Assembly (NCBI GenBank): GCA_014377625.1
Contig: JACMPG010000245.1
Coordinates: 1-34,827 of the forward strand
DNA from: Spirosoma sp.
GTDB lineage: Bacteria; Bacteroidota; Bacteroidia; Cytophagales; Spirosomataceae
Direction of reading: 5' to 3'
Length of the DNA: 34,827 bases
The translations under genes and the position numbers were made by a program. The notes beneath the pieces are model-generated. The model was not told the DNA's origin and did no database searches. It worked only from the letters and a program-made list of their open reading frames with translations. Every line of letters starts with the position of its first letter. Position 1 is the first letter of the stretch. Below are positions 21,308 to 30,094 of the stretch, piece by piece.

Positions 21308-23377
21308 CTACTCCCCCGGATGATACGTCCGTTTGGCGGTGCGCAGAACCTCGGCTTTGTCCAGCGTCATGGGCCTGGTTTTCATGTCCACAAACAGCTC
21401 CATCTGGTCGGTATAGTGCGGGCTGTTGGGCCGGGCACTCGCACCAAAGCAGTTGATGGTTTCCAGAATGGGTAGCCCCGCTTTCGGAAACCGTACCAGC
21501 GAAATATAGGATTCGCCGTGGGTGCTGTGGATGCGTCCGTTTTTGTGTGGAGCCGACGTAATGGCCGTCAGCACGTCGGGAATGCCCCATATTGGTAGTT
21601 CTTTCGCACCGCGAACGTGCTTCTGGTACTCGCCCAGCATGACGTCGGTACGGCCAAAATATTTCCTGAGGTGCGTTTGGGCGTGGCGTAGTCCCTCGGC
21701 GCATTCGTCGGCGGTTAGGGCTTCATGGGTGGCGTCCTGCCCGGCCAGCTTGTCGCGCCAGTAATAGTAGAACAGCGCAAAGAGCGTAGCCCCGCGACTA
21801 TCCACGGTAGCCTGCCGGTTCCAGGCAGTCAGCGTGTCGATGAGCGGACCGATGTCAGCGTAGGTATTTTTATCGAGCGAGAACAGCGCGTTGATGTCCG
21901 GCCCCTGCGGAAACTCCAGCTGGCGGGGTAGTTGCTGATCGTATTTGATGCGTTTGAAATCGGCATAGCTGAGTTTATCGTACTGGCCAATGAGTTCGGC
22001 AAAGCGCAGGCTCCGGTTGGTGTTCCAGCGTTCGTACCCCATCGTTTTGTCGAACTGTTCCGGGCGTAGGTTGTCGGCGGGGCCAGTAGCGTTAAACGGC
22101 GTATTGTTCATGTTGAACAGGTAGCCGCTCGGCGGGTTGAGGTACTGCGGAAAATCGCTCAGCGGATGAAATTTAGTCCAGAGTGTTTTGTTGGTATTGC
22201 CCGGCAGCGTACCGCTCCAGTCGTAGGCTGGATCACGAAACGGAATCTTACCATTGCTGACGTAGTAAATGGTGTCGGGGTCGGCGTAAATGATGTTAAA
22301 CCCCGGAATGGCGGTCATGTCCAGTGCCTGCCGGAACTCGCTGAACGAACGCGCCTTGTTCATGCGGTACCACTGTTCCAGTCCGCGCAAATCCTGATTG
22401 GCCCCCGTCCTGAGCGAAAACCAACCTTGCTTTGTCTTTACTGTCGCACCGTATTTACTCCAGTACGCCTTTTTGCTGATGGCAAACGGAATACCTTTGA
22501 TGCGCAGCCGAACGCGCTTTTCTTCCAGCGAAACCCACTGCCCGTCGAACAGATACTGGTCAGGGTGGGCCTTGTCGGTTTGCAGTTGAAAGATGTCGAT
22601 CTTATCCTGATAGTTGACTGTATGCGCCCAGCCGAGGTGTTCGTTTACGCCGTGAAAAATGGTTGTGCCGCCCGGAAACAGGCTTCCCAGTGCGTTCCAG
22701 CCCTGTTCGCTGCACAGGTGCGCTTCGTACCACGCTACTGGCCCCTCCAGCGGCTGGTGCGAGTTGATGGCCAGCATGGTCTGTCCGTCGGTGGTTTTAC
22801 TGCGGTGAATGGCGAAGGCGTTCGAGCCTTTTTCGCCCAGATCCAGCGTCGGAACTTTACCCGTGAAAATGCTCTGCAAGGCCCGCTCCACGCCCGAAAT
22901 AACCGACAGCGACAGCACCGACACTTTCAGATAATCTGTCAGGGTAACCGGAAACGTGCCGCGCACCAGCACCTCGTTGGGGTGGGCAGCCGCGTAGTCA
23001 TTTATGCCCTGCAAATAGCCTTGTACCACCGCCCTGAAGTCGGGGGAGAGGGCCGTCTCGCCCCGTTCGGCCACCAGTTCGGGCGCGTGAAGCAGTTCCA
23101 CTACGTAGTCGGCAGCCGCGCCTTTCTTGCCGAGGTGCCGCCCCAGCAACCCTTTGGCGGGCAGAACGAGTTGCTGAATGGTCTTGAAATTGTCTTCGGC
23201 GTGTGCCCAGGCCAGTCCGTAGGCCACTTCGGCATCGGTTCTGGCGAAGATGTGCGGTACTCCGTAGGCATCGCGGGCAATGGTAATGCGGGCCGGGTCA
23301 ATGCGGGCGGGTAGGGGATTCGGCTGTGCCGATAATAAGAAAGGCAGGAAGAGTATCGGGATGAGCAGGGTTTTCAT
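21308..23377 (-). CDS. Penicillin amidase family N-terminal-nucleophile hydrolase
   Basis: This is a 689-residue exported protein. I chose the ATG at 23377 because it begins a clean signal peptide (MKTLLIPILFLPFLLSAQ); an upstream ATG at 23407 would add ten residues before it. The alpha-chain region has RDAYGVPHIFARTDAEVAYGLAWAHAEDN. Autocleavage is expected before Ser185 in EKGSNAFAI, which becomes the N-terminal catalytic Ser. Beta-chain features include AINSHQPLEGP, GWAHTVNYQDKIDIFQL and late SNGKIPFRD. The family hydrolyses amide bonds of beta-lactams or acyl-homoserine lactones; the substrate here is unknown. It is convergent with the WYL gene (14 bp apart). Confidence 0.9.
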   Translation of the reverse strand: MKTLLIPILFLPFLLSAQPNPLPARIDPARITIARDAYGVPHIFARTDAEVAYGLAWAHAEDNFKTIQQLVLPAKGLLGRHLGKKGAAADYVVELLHAPELVAERGETALSPDFRAVVQGYLQGINDYAAAHPNEVLVRGTFPVTLTDYLKVSVLSLSVISGVERALQSIFTGKVPTLDLGEKGSNAFAIHRSKTTDGQTMLAINSHQPLEGPVAWYEAHLCSEQGWNALGSLFPGGTTIFHGVNEHLGWAHTVNYQDKIDIFQLQTDKAHPDQYLFDGQWVSLEEKRVRLRIKGIPFAISKKAYWSKYGATVKTKQGWFSLRTGANQDLRGLEQWYRMNKARSFSEFRQALDMTAIPGFNIIYADPDTIYYVSNGKIPFRDPAYDWSGTLPGNTNKTLWTKFHPLSDFPQYLNPPSGYLFNMNNTPFNATGPADNLRPEQFDKTMGYERWNTNRSLRFAELIGQYDKLSYADFKRIKYDQQLPRQLEFPQGPDINALFSLDKNTYADIGPLIDTLTAWNRQATVDSRGATLFALFYYYWRDKLAGQDATHEALTADECAEGLRHAQTHLRKYFGRTDVMLGEYQKHVRGAKELPIWGIPDVLTAITSAPHKNGRIHSTHGESYISLVRFPKAGLPILETINCFGASARPNSPHYTDQMELFVDMKTRPMTLDKAEVLRTAKRTYHPGE

Positions 23378-23548
23378 GTAGTCGGTTAATAACCCTGCAA
23401 GATACATGAATGCCCGGCGCGACGTCTATCACTAAAAACACACCCTGTCTTAACATTGACATAATATTAGCCTTCATTCTGTTAGAGCGGAATATCTCAA
23501 AGTAGTGGAATATCGCGTATTTTGGTTGCTTTTGCACTACATACCCCA

Positions 23549-23631
23549 GTAATATTACCCAGATACTAACCCGGGCAATATTAAATTTTTATTGGATTGT
23601 TAATATTGGGATAATATATGGGTAATATTAC
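23549..23631. promoter_or_regulatory. Nested AT-rich inverted repeats upstream of the TonB-C-like gene
   Basis: gtaatattaccca (23549-23561) and tgggtaatattac (23619-23631) form a perfect 13-bp inverted repeat. Inside it caatatta (23576-23583) and taatattg (23601-23608) form a second pair. A similar ataatatta lies at 23461-23469. This lies in the 330-bp divergent gap 23378-23707, which otherwise shows no gene. A cluster of operator sites or a cruciform element is possible. Confidence 0.5.
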
Positions 23632-23707
23632 AGTCACATTCAATCGAAGGACTCGAAAGGGCGATCCGGGCGAGTGGGCATTGTTCATATTCTAAATTTT
23701 TGAAGTC

Positions 23708-24049
23708 ATGAAAAAGTCTCTTTTTCTCCTTACGCTGGTAGGCTTCCTGGCGACGCAAGCCTACGCTACGCCGACAAAACGCAAACCACAAATGCCGAAA
23801 GCCAATCTGGAACAACAATTGGCTAAATACATCTCGTATCCCGACGTGCTTAAACAGACCCGGCAATCGGGCGTTGTCGTGATTCGGTTTAAAGTAAATG
23901 CCGATAGTAAGTTGGCTCAACTGGAGGTCTTCAGCCAGAATGAGCAGCTAAACAATAGCCTGTTGCAGCAACTCACAGGAAAGAAACTGGCCGGATATGG
24001 CAGCGACGGCAACGAGGTTTATACCGTCCGGCTGCGGTTTCAGCCGTAG
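23708..24049 (+). CDS. Small secreted TonB-C-terminal-like protein
   Basis: This is a 113-residue protein with a signal peptide (MKKSLFLLTLVGFLATQAYA) and a domain resembling the TonB C-terminus: LAKYISYPDVLKQTRQSGVVVIRFKVNADSKLAQLEVFSQ, then NNSLLQQLTGKKL and a final strand VYTVRLRFQP. No membrane anchor or Pro-rich spacer is present, so it is a free periplasmic domain rather than a working TonB. Such stand-alone domains are common in Cytophagales and have no settled role. A strong terminator follows 25 bp after the stop, so it is monocistronic. Confidence 0.72.
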   Translation: MKKSLFLLTLVGFLATQAYATPTKRKPQMPKANLEQQLAKYISYPDVLKQTRQSGVVVIRFKVNADSKLAQLEVFSQNEQLNNSLLQQLTGKKLAGYGSDGNEVYTVRLRFQP

Positions 24050-24073
24050 CGCGTGATTTGGGTTCATAAAGAA

Positions 24074-24116
24074 AGCCGAAAGCGGTTGGGGAAACTCAGT
24101 CGCTTTCGGCTTTTTT
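24074..24116 (+). terminator. Intrinsic terminator after the TonB-C-like gene
   Basis: agccgaaagcg (24074-24084) and cgctttcggct (24101-24111) form a perfect 11-bp stem with a 16-nt loop, followed by five further T residues up to 24116. Classic rho-independent layout, 25 bp after the stop at 24049. Confidence 0.85.
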
Positions 24117-24181
24117 GTACCTCAACTTTTTCCCAAAACGGGCCGTTGAACGGATAGTAACAGAAAACCGTACACTGACCC

Positions 24182-25492
24182 ATGTCTCTATCTCTCTGCT
24201 GGCTCCGGCGCGATTTGCGCCTGCACGACAATGCCGCGCTGTACCACGCCCTCAAAAGCGGGCAACCCGTTTTGCCCGTCTTCATTTTCGATAAAAATAT
24301 CCTCGACCAACTCGAAGACCGGGCCGACCGGCGGGTTGAGTTTCTGGTGCAGGAAGTGAACCGTCTGCGCAACGAACTGCGCAACATGGGGTCAACCATC
24401 ATTGTGCGTTACGGCAAACCGCTCGACGTGTGGCGCGACCTGACGGGGCAGTACGAAATTGCCGAGGTCTTTACGAACCACGATTATGAGGTTTACGCCA
24501 AAGACCGCGACCGGGACGTCGGTAACCTGCTGGCCGAGGGCGGTATTGGCTTTCATACCTTCAAAGACCAGACGATTTTTGAGCGTGACGAAGTCCTGAC
24601 CGGTAGCAACGCGCCCTACACCGTCTTTACGCCGTACAGCAAAAACTGGCTCGGTAAGCTGAACGAGTCTTATCTCGACTCATATCCGACGCAGGATTAC
24701 TTCGCCAATTTCCGCAAAGCCGACGACCTGAACGAACACGTACCCACGCTGGCCAACATGGGTTTTGAGCCGGTAGGGGAGCCCTTCCCACCCCAAACCA
24801 TATCGAACGAATTGCTGGACCACTACGATAAAACCCGCGACTACCCGGCCCGGCCCGGCACCAGCGAACTGAGTATGCACCTGCGCTTTGGCACCATCAG
24901 CATCCGCGACCTGGCCCGGCAGGCCCGCGACGCCGACGACCAGACATTTCTCAAAGAACTCTGCTGGCGCGATTTTTACTTTCAGGTACTCGATCATTTC
25001 CCCCACGTGGAGAAGCACTCGTTCCGGCGCGAGTACGACAACATTCCCTGGCGTAACAACGAAGCCGAGTTTGACAAATGGTGCCGGGGTGAAACGGGCT
25101 ACCCTATTGTCGATGCCGGGATGCGGCAGCTCAACACCACTGGCTGGATGCACAACCGCGTCCGCATGATTACGGCCAGTTTCCTGTGCAAACACCTGCT
25201 CATTGACTGGCGGTGGGGCGAAGCGTATTTCGGCAAAAAACTTCGCGATTACGACCTCTCGGCCAACAACGGCGGCTGGCAGTGGGCGGCAGGTTCCGGC
25301 ACCGATGCCGCCCCCTATTTTCGGGTGTTCAACCCCACGCTGCAAGCCGAAAAGTTCGACCCCAAAGGCGAATACATCCGGCAATGGGTACCTGAATTTG
25401 ACACGCTGGACTACCCCCAACCGATGGTCGATCACAAAATGGCCCGCCAACGGGCGTTGGACGTCTATAAACGTGGGTTGGAGAAGGAGTGA
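24182..25492 (+). CDS. phrB: Deoxyribodipyrimidine photolyase (class I CPD, cryptochrome family)
   Basis: This is a 436-residue protein. The N-terminal Rossmann domain begins LCWLRRDLRLHDNAALYHAL and includes PVFIFDKNIL. The helical FAD-binding half carries the family signatures LCWRDFYFQVL, the block GYPIVDAGMRQL, TGWMHNRVRMITASFL, and LSANNGGWQWAAGSGTDAAPYFRVFNP. These contain the FAD contacts and the Trp chain for electron transfer. The enzyme uses blue light to split cyclobutane pyrimidine dimers in DNA. A cryptochrome-like signalling role cannot be excluded from sequence alone. The gene follows a terminator, so it has its own promoter. Confidence 0.94.
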   Translation: MSLSLCWLRRDLRLHDNAALYHALKSGQPVLPVFIFDKNILDQLEDRADRRVEFLVQEVNRLRNELRNMGSTIIVRYGKPLDVWRDLTGQYEIAEVFTNHDYEVYAKDRDRDVGNLLAEGGIGFHTFKDQTIFERDEVLTGSNAPYTVFTPYSKNWLGKLNESYLDSYPTQDYFANFRKADDLNEHVPTLANMGFEPVGEPFPPQTISNELLDHYDKTRDYPARPGTSELSMHLRFGTISIRDLARQARDADDQTFLKELCWRDFYFQVLDHFPHVEKHSFRREYDNIPWRNNEAEFDKWCRGETGYPIVDAGMRQLNTTGWMHNRVRMITASFLCKHLLIDWRWGEAYFGKKLRDYDLSANNGGWQWAAGSGTDAAPYFRVFNPTLQAEKFDPKGEYIRQWVPEFDTLDYPQPMVDHKMARQRALDVYKRGLEKE

Positions 25493-25569
25493 ACTGACGG
25501 GGTGATAACTAATCAGCATCGAAACGAATTGTTCCCTGAACTACAATCAATTACCCGAACGAAGCCATC

Positions 25570-26610
25570 ATGCAGATAGGAATAGACAGTTTTGCCGCCG
25601 ATTTTCGACTTACCGGGGCCGACACCAGCCAGCCCCAGACGCAGGCCATGCACCAGCTTCTGGAGCGCATTGAACAGGCCGACCGCGTGGGGCTTGACGC
25701 ATTCGGCATCGGCGAACACCACCGCGCAGAATATCTCGATTCGGCCACCGCCGTCATTCTGGCCGCGGCTGCTGCCCGCACCAAAACTATCCGGCTCACC
25801 AGTGCCGTTACGGTGCTGAGTGCTGCCGATCCGGTGCGCGTATTCCAGCAGTTTGCTACGCTTGATCTGATCTCGAACGGACGGGCCGAAATGGTAGTAG
25901 GGCGCGGCTCGTCTATCGAAGCGTTTCCGCTGTTTGGCTTCGACCTCAACGATTATGACGAACTCTTCGCCGAAAAGCTCGACCTGCTGCTGGCTGTTCG
26001 TGATACCGAAAATCTGCACTGGTCAGGCAGGTTTCGGCCCGCGCTGTCGGGGCAGGGTATTTATCCGCGTCCGGTTCAGCAGCCGTTACCCATCTGGCTG
26101 GGTGTGGGCGGTACCCCGGCGTCGTTCGTGCGGGCTGGTACGCTGGGGTTGCCGCTGATGGTGGCCATTATTGGGGGTGACACGCACCGATTCCGTCCGC
26201 TCATTGATTTGTATCGCGAGGCTGGTCGGCGGGCGGGGTTTGCGCCGGAGCAGTTGCCGGTAGGATTGCATTCGCTTGGCTACGTGGCCGAAACAACCGA
26301 AGAAGCCATTGAAGCATTTTACCCCGGCTACGCCCAGACGTTCAGCAACCGCGCCAAAGAGCGCGGTGGCCCACCCATTACGCGGGCCGCGTTCGATGCG
26401 CAGACCGGACCGTTGGGGGCGTTGCTGGTGGGTAGTCCCGACGAAGTAGCCGAAAAGATTCTGCGCCACAGCAAGGCGTTGGGCGGTATCACGAGGGTAA
26501 TGTTTCAGATGGACGTGGCCACCCAACCGCACAACAAACTGATGCAGGCTATTGAGCTGATCGGTACCCGTGTGGCTCCCTTGCTGCGGCCGGGCTTAGT
26601 TGCGAGTTGA
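25570..26610 (+). CDS. Luciferase-like (LLM class) flavin-dependent oxidoreductase
   Basis: This is a 346-residue TIM-barrel protein. Hallmarks are MQIGIDSFA at the first strand, QADRVGLDAFGIGEHHRAEY, AARTKTIRLTSAVTVLSAADPVRVFQQFATLDLISNGRAEMVVGRGSS, and PLPIWLGVGGTPASFVRAG. These match bacterial luciferase-like monooxygenases of the FMN-dependent branch. The substrate is unknown. The gene starts 77 bp after the photolyase stop on the same strand and may be read through with it. Nothing is truncated. Confidence 0.9.
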   Translation: MQIGIDSFAADFRLTGADTSQPQTQAMHQLLERIEQADRVGLDAFGIGEHHRAEYLDSATAVILAAAAARTKTIRLTSAVTVLSAADPVRVFQQFATLDLISNGRAEMVVGRGSSIEAFPLFGFDLNDYDELFAEKLDLLLAVRDTENLHWSGRFRPALSGQGIYPRPVQQPLPIWLGVGGTPASFVRAGTLGLPLMVAIIGGDTHRFRPLIDLYREAGRRAGFAPEQLPVGLHSLGYVAETTEEAIEAFYPGYAQTFSNRAKERGGPPITRAAFDAQTGPLGALLVGSPDEVAEKILRHSKALGGITRVMFQMDVATQPHNKLMQAIELIGTRVAPLLRPGLVAS

Positions 26611-26690
26611 TTGAAAAGGTAACTATTCAGCATCGTTTGCAACCGTTTCTGTACCTTATGGGTCTGTTTAGCGTGGCCCAACCCAACGGT

Positions 26691-29051
26691 ATGAATCGAC
26701 TTCTTTTGCTGCTTCTTCTTTCTTTTTCCCTGCACAGCTCCGGTCTGTTTGCACAGCAAAAACTGCGGCTGGTAGCTACCGTCCGCGATGCCGCTACGGG
26801 TAAGCCGATACCGGGAGCCAGCCTGTTCATTGCCGAAACCGGTACCGGCGCGCGGGCCGACACGGCGGGCGTGGTGAACCTGGTGCACGAACCGGGCACG
26901 CTGACGGTGTATATCTCCTCGGTTGGTTATTTTCGAGACCGGCAGCTGACCACGCTCGACGCCAACAACAAGCGCGTAGAATACCGCCTGCGGCCCCGCG
27001 CTACCGATCTTGACGAAGTGGATGTACGGGCTATTCGCGAAGATAAAAACATCAAATCGGTGCAAATGGGGCAGATTCAGCTCCGAATGCCCGACCTGAA
27101 ACGAATGCCGGTTGTGCTGGGCGAACCCGACATTATCAAGGCCCTGTCGCTTCAGGCGGGCGTTACTACGGCGGGCGAAGGGGCGGGTGGTTTCAACGTG
27201 CGCGGGGGTCGGGCCGATCAGAACTTAGTGCTTTTGGATGGGGCACCGCTCTTCAACACCAGCCACTTGCTGGGGTTTTATACCAACGTCAACTCCGATC
27301 TGGTGCAGGATGTGAGCCTGAACAAAGGGGCATTTTCGGCGCAGTACGGCGGGCGGGCGTCGAGTCTGTTGCTGATGAGTACCCGCACCGGCAACACCGA
27401 CGGCTGGCGGTTTTCGGGCGGGCTGAGTCCGGTCAGTGCAAGGGTTGTAGCCGATGGACCAATCAGCAAAAAGCTGACCCTTCTGGTGGGTGGGCGTATA
27501 GCCTTTCCGAACTACCTCTTACAGGCGTTTCCGGCACCAAGCGTCAAAAACAGCCGGGCGTTTTTCTACGACGGCAATATCAAACTGGCCTACACGCCGG
27601 ATGAAAAAAACAAACTCTCACTTTCGCTGTACCAAAGTGGCGACAACTTCCGATTCCCGGGCGATACGCTCTACGGCTGGCAGTCGTTGGTGGCGTCGGG
27701 TCGGTGGAGTTACCTGATCCGGCCCAGTCTGCAACTGAACGTAACGGCCCTGTACAGTGGCTATAACCTGAACGTCGATGGCGTAACGCCGGGCCTGACG
27801 TTCCGTTTTTCGTCGTTTATTCAGCAGCGCGAAGCCAAAATCGATCTGTTTTATACGCCCACCCAAAGACTCAAATTTCAGGTTGGTACAAACGCCATTC
27901 TGTATCGGATTCAAACCGGCGAAGTGAATCCCACCGGCCAAAACTCCAGCATCAATCCCCAGCGTACTCGACCCGAACAGGGCCGTGAGCTTGGTCTGTA
28001 CGCCAACGCCGACTGGGAACCCACGCCCAACCTCACCATTTCGGCGGGGCTGCGCTACTCGGCTTTTGCGTATCTGGGGCCGCGTACCGTTTATACCTAC
28101 GCCGATGCCGTACCTATCTCACCCGAAACCCGCCAGGACTCGCTGCTGTACGGCGCGGGGCAAACCGTGCAGACCTACGGCGGGCTGGAACCCCGGTTGG
28201 CCCTGCGCTGGCAACTGGCAAAAGCTACCGCGCTCAAAGCCAGTCTGGGCCGGACGCGCCAGTACGTAAACCTCGTCTCGAATACCACCGCCATTACCCC
28301 TCTGGACTTCTGGAAACTCAGCGACCGCTACGTGCCGCCCCAGATTGCCGATCAGCTGTCCGTGGGCGTGTTCCAGAATTTGCGCGACAATGCATTTGAA
28401 ATCAGCGTCGAAACATACTACAAACGGATGCAAAACCAGCTTGAGTACCGTTACGGGGCCAACCTGATTCTGAACCCGGCCCTCGAAACGGCTCTGGTGC
28501 CAGCCGCCGGTCGGGCCTACGGTGTGGAATTTAGTGTCAGTAAAAATGCCGGACGGCTTACCGGGCAGGTTAACTACACCTACGCCCGCTCGCTGATTGC
28601 AGTACAAACCCCGTTCGATGAACTGCGCATCAACGGCGGTCGCTACTACCCGGCTTATATTGACCGGCCCCACACGCTGAACGCACAACTCCGCTGGGCG
28701 TTGCCGCACAACTGGACGTTTACCACCAACTTTGTCTATTACACCGGCGTTCCGGCTACTTATCCCGATGGGCAGTACCAGTACAACGGTGAGATTGTGC
28801 AGGACTATTCGCAGCGCAACGCCGACCGCATTCCCGATTATCACCGGCTCGACGTGGCCTTCTCGAAAGATACGCGCCTGAGCAAATCGCAGCAGCGATA
28901 CGGCATCTGGACGCTGGGAATTTACAATCTCTACGCCCATAAAAATCCGTATTCCATCTATTTTGTCCGGGCCAACCAGCGTACCGAAGCCTACCGGCTG
29001 TCGGTGTTTGGTACGCTGATTCCGTCTATTGCCTACTCGTTTTATTTCTGA
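26691..29051 (+). CDS. TonB-dependent receptor with carboxypeptidase-regulatory domain
   Basis: This is a 786-residue exported protein. The ATG at 26691 starts an excellent signal peptide (MNRLLLLLLLSFSLHSSGLFAQ); a TTG at 26607 would put 28 extra residues before it. The mature part begins with a beta-sandwich (about 24-105, TGKPIPGASLFIAETGTGA). The plug (about 140-240) contains EPDIIKALSLQAGV, GGFNVRGGRADQNLVLLDG and GAFSAQYGGRASS, and a beta-barrel follows, ending in aromatic SIAYSFYF as outer-membrane barrels do. It imports an unknown ligand using TonB energy. The stop overlaps the DUF4249 start (TGATG), the typical receptor-lipoprotein pair of Cytophagales. Confidence 0.92.
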   Translation: MNRLLLLLLLSFSLHSSGLFAQQKLRLVATVRDAATGKPIPGASLFIAETGTGARADTAGVVNLVHEPGTLTVYISSVGYFRDRQLTTLDANNKRVEYRLRPRATDLDEVDVRAIREDKNIKSVQMGQIQLRMPDLKRMPVVLGEPDIIKALSLQAGVTTAGEGAGGFNVRGGRADQNLVLLDGAPLFNTSHLLGFYTNVNSDLVQDVSLNKGAFSAQYGGRASSLLLMSTRTGNTDGWRFSGGLSPVSARVVADGPISKKLTLLVGGRIAFPNYLLQAFPAPSVKNSRAFFYDGNIKLAYTPDEKNKLSLSLYQSGDNFRFPGDTLYGWQSLVASGRWSYLIRPSLQLNVTALYSGYNLNVDGVTPGLTFRFSSFIQQREAKIDLFYTPTQRLKFQVGTNAILYRIQTGEVNPTGQNSSINPQRTRPEQGRELGLYANADWEPTPNLTISAGLRYSAFAYLGPRTVYTYADAVPISPETRQDSLLYGAGQTVQTYGGLEPRLALRWQLAKATALKASLGRTRQYVNLVSNTTAITPLDFWKLSDRYVPPQIADQLSVGVFQNLRDNAFEISVETYYKRMQNQLEYRYGANLILNPALETALVPAAGRAYGVEFSVSKNAGRLTGQVNYTYARSLIAVQTPFDELRINGGRYYPAYIDRPHTLNAQLRWALPHNWTFTTNFVYYTGVPATYPDGQYQYNGEIVQDYSQRNADRIPDYHRLDVAFSKDTRLSKSQQRYGIWTLGIYNLYAHKNPYSIYFVRANQRTEAYRLSVFGTLIPSIAYSFYF

Positions 29052-30088
29052 TGCGCCGAATCTGTCTTTATCTGTCTGTATTGTTCACGGCCTTCTCTTG
29101 CATTGACCGCGTCGAACTGCCCATCCGGGCGGAGGCTCCGCGTCTGGTGGTGGAGGGGCAGATTACCAACGAGGCTCCGCCCTATACCGTCCGGCTGACC
29201 TACACAGGTCGCTACGATTTGGAAGGCCAGAACCCCGCCAATCAGTTTGTACGCAACGCGCAGGTCAGCATTGCCGACGATGCGGGCCGTACTACCCGGC
29301 TGGCAACCACCAGCGAAGGGGGCGTTTATCGGACGTTCGATCTGTCGTTTCGGGGGCAGGTGGGGCGGTCGTACACACTAACGGTGGTCATGCCGGATGG
29401 CAAACGCTACGTGTCTGCTTCGGAGCAAATGCCCGCCGTGCCGGTTATCGACAGCGTATCGTCGCGGCTGATTCAGACCAATAGCTTTATCGCGCCCTAT
29501 CAATATGCTTATTCGATCAGTACGCAGGACCCGCCCGGCGTTCGGAACTACTACCGCTGGACCGCCTTTGGGCTGACGGTCAAAAAATCGACGGGCGTAC
29601 CCTGTCCGCCATTTACTACAGGTATCTGTTTCGACAACTGCTACACAACCGAAACCAGTACCCGCGTCAATATATTCAGCGACGACGCCATCAACGGCAA
29701 TCCGATTCGAAACCGGGCGGTGTTTCAACTGCCGGTCTATGCCGCCTGGCCGCAGTGGGTAGAGGTACAGCAGTACGGCATGACGCTCAGGAATTACCAG
29801 TTCTGGAAACTGTATCAGCAGCAGGGCGTTCGCACAGGCAGTATTTTCGATCCCCTGCCCGCACCGGTTGTAGGCAACGTGAGCAACGCCGACGATCCCA
29901 CTGACCGGGCGCGGGGCTATTTTGCCGTGACGTCAGTGGCCCGGCTGCGTGTTCGCAACGATGCGGTGGAGGCCCGGCAAAGCACCGCTGTTTTTGGCTT
30001 TCTGGCCAGTCAGCCCGTCCCTCGTGGCGACTGCCGGGATACCTATGGACGAACAACGCCCGTTACGCTGCCGCCTGGCTGGCCCTGA
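29051..30088 (+). CDS. DUF4249 family lipoprotein, partner of the TonB receptor
   Basis: This is a 345-residue protein. A lipoprotein signal (MRRICLYLSVLFTAFSC, lipid-bearing Cys17) leads into a DUF4249 body: RLVVEGQITNEAPPYTVRLTYTGRY, VRNAQVSIADDAG, GGVYRT...GRSYTLTVVMPDGKRYVSASEQMP. The C-terminal half has a Cys cluster around CPPFTTGICFDNC that may form disulphides. It is translationally coupled to the receptor and probably forms an outer-membrane surface complex with it, by analogy with other receptor-lipoprotein pairs. Function of the family is not defined. It converges with the transglycosylase gene, 6 bp away. Confidence 0.88.
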   Translation: MRRICLYLSVLFTAFSCIDRVELPIRAEAPRLVVEGQITNEAPPYTVRLTYTGRYDLEGQNPANQFVRNAQVSIADDAGRTTRLATTSEGGVYRTFDLSFRGQVGRSYTLTVVMPDGKRYVSASEQMPAVPVIDSVSSRLIQTNSFIAPYQYAYSISTQDPPGVRNYYRWTAFGLTVKKSTGVPCPPFTTGICFDNCYTTETSTRVNIFSDDAINGNPIRNRAVFQLPVYAAWPQWVEVQQYGMTLRNYQFWKLYQQQGVRTGSIFDPLPAPVVGNVSNADDPTDRARGYFAVTSVARLRVRNDAVEARQSTAVFGFLASQPVPRGDCRDTYGRTTPVTLPPGWP

Positions 30089-30094
30089 AAAATC

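Noticed and set aside
22166-23314. A 382-codon plus-strand open frame
   Set aside because: It is antisense to the penicillin-amidase gene and shows no domain, signal or start context.
26607-26690. N-terminal extension of the TonB receptor from TTG 26607
   Set aside because: It would bury the signal peptide that starts at 26691.
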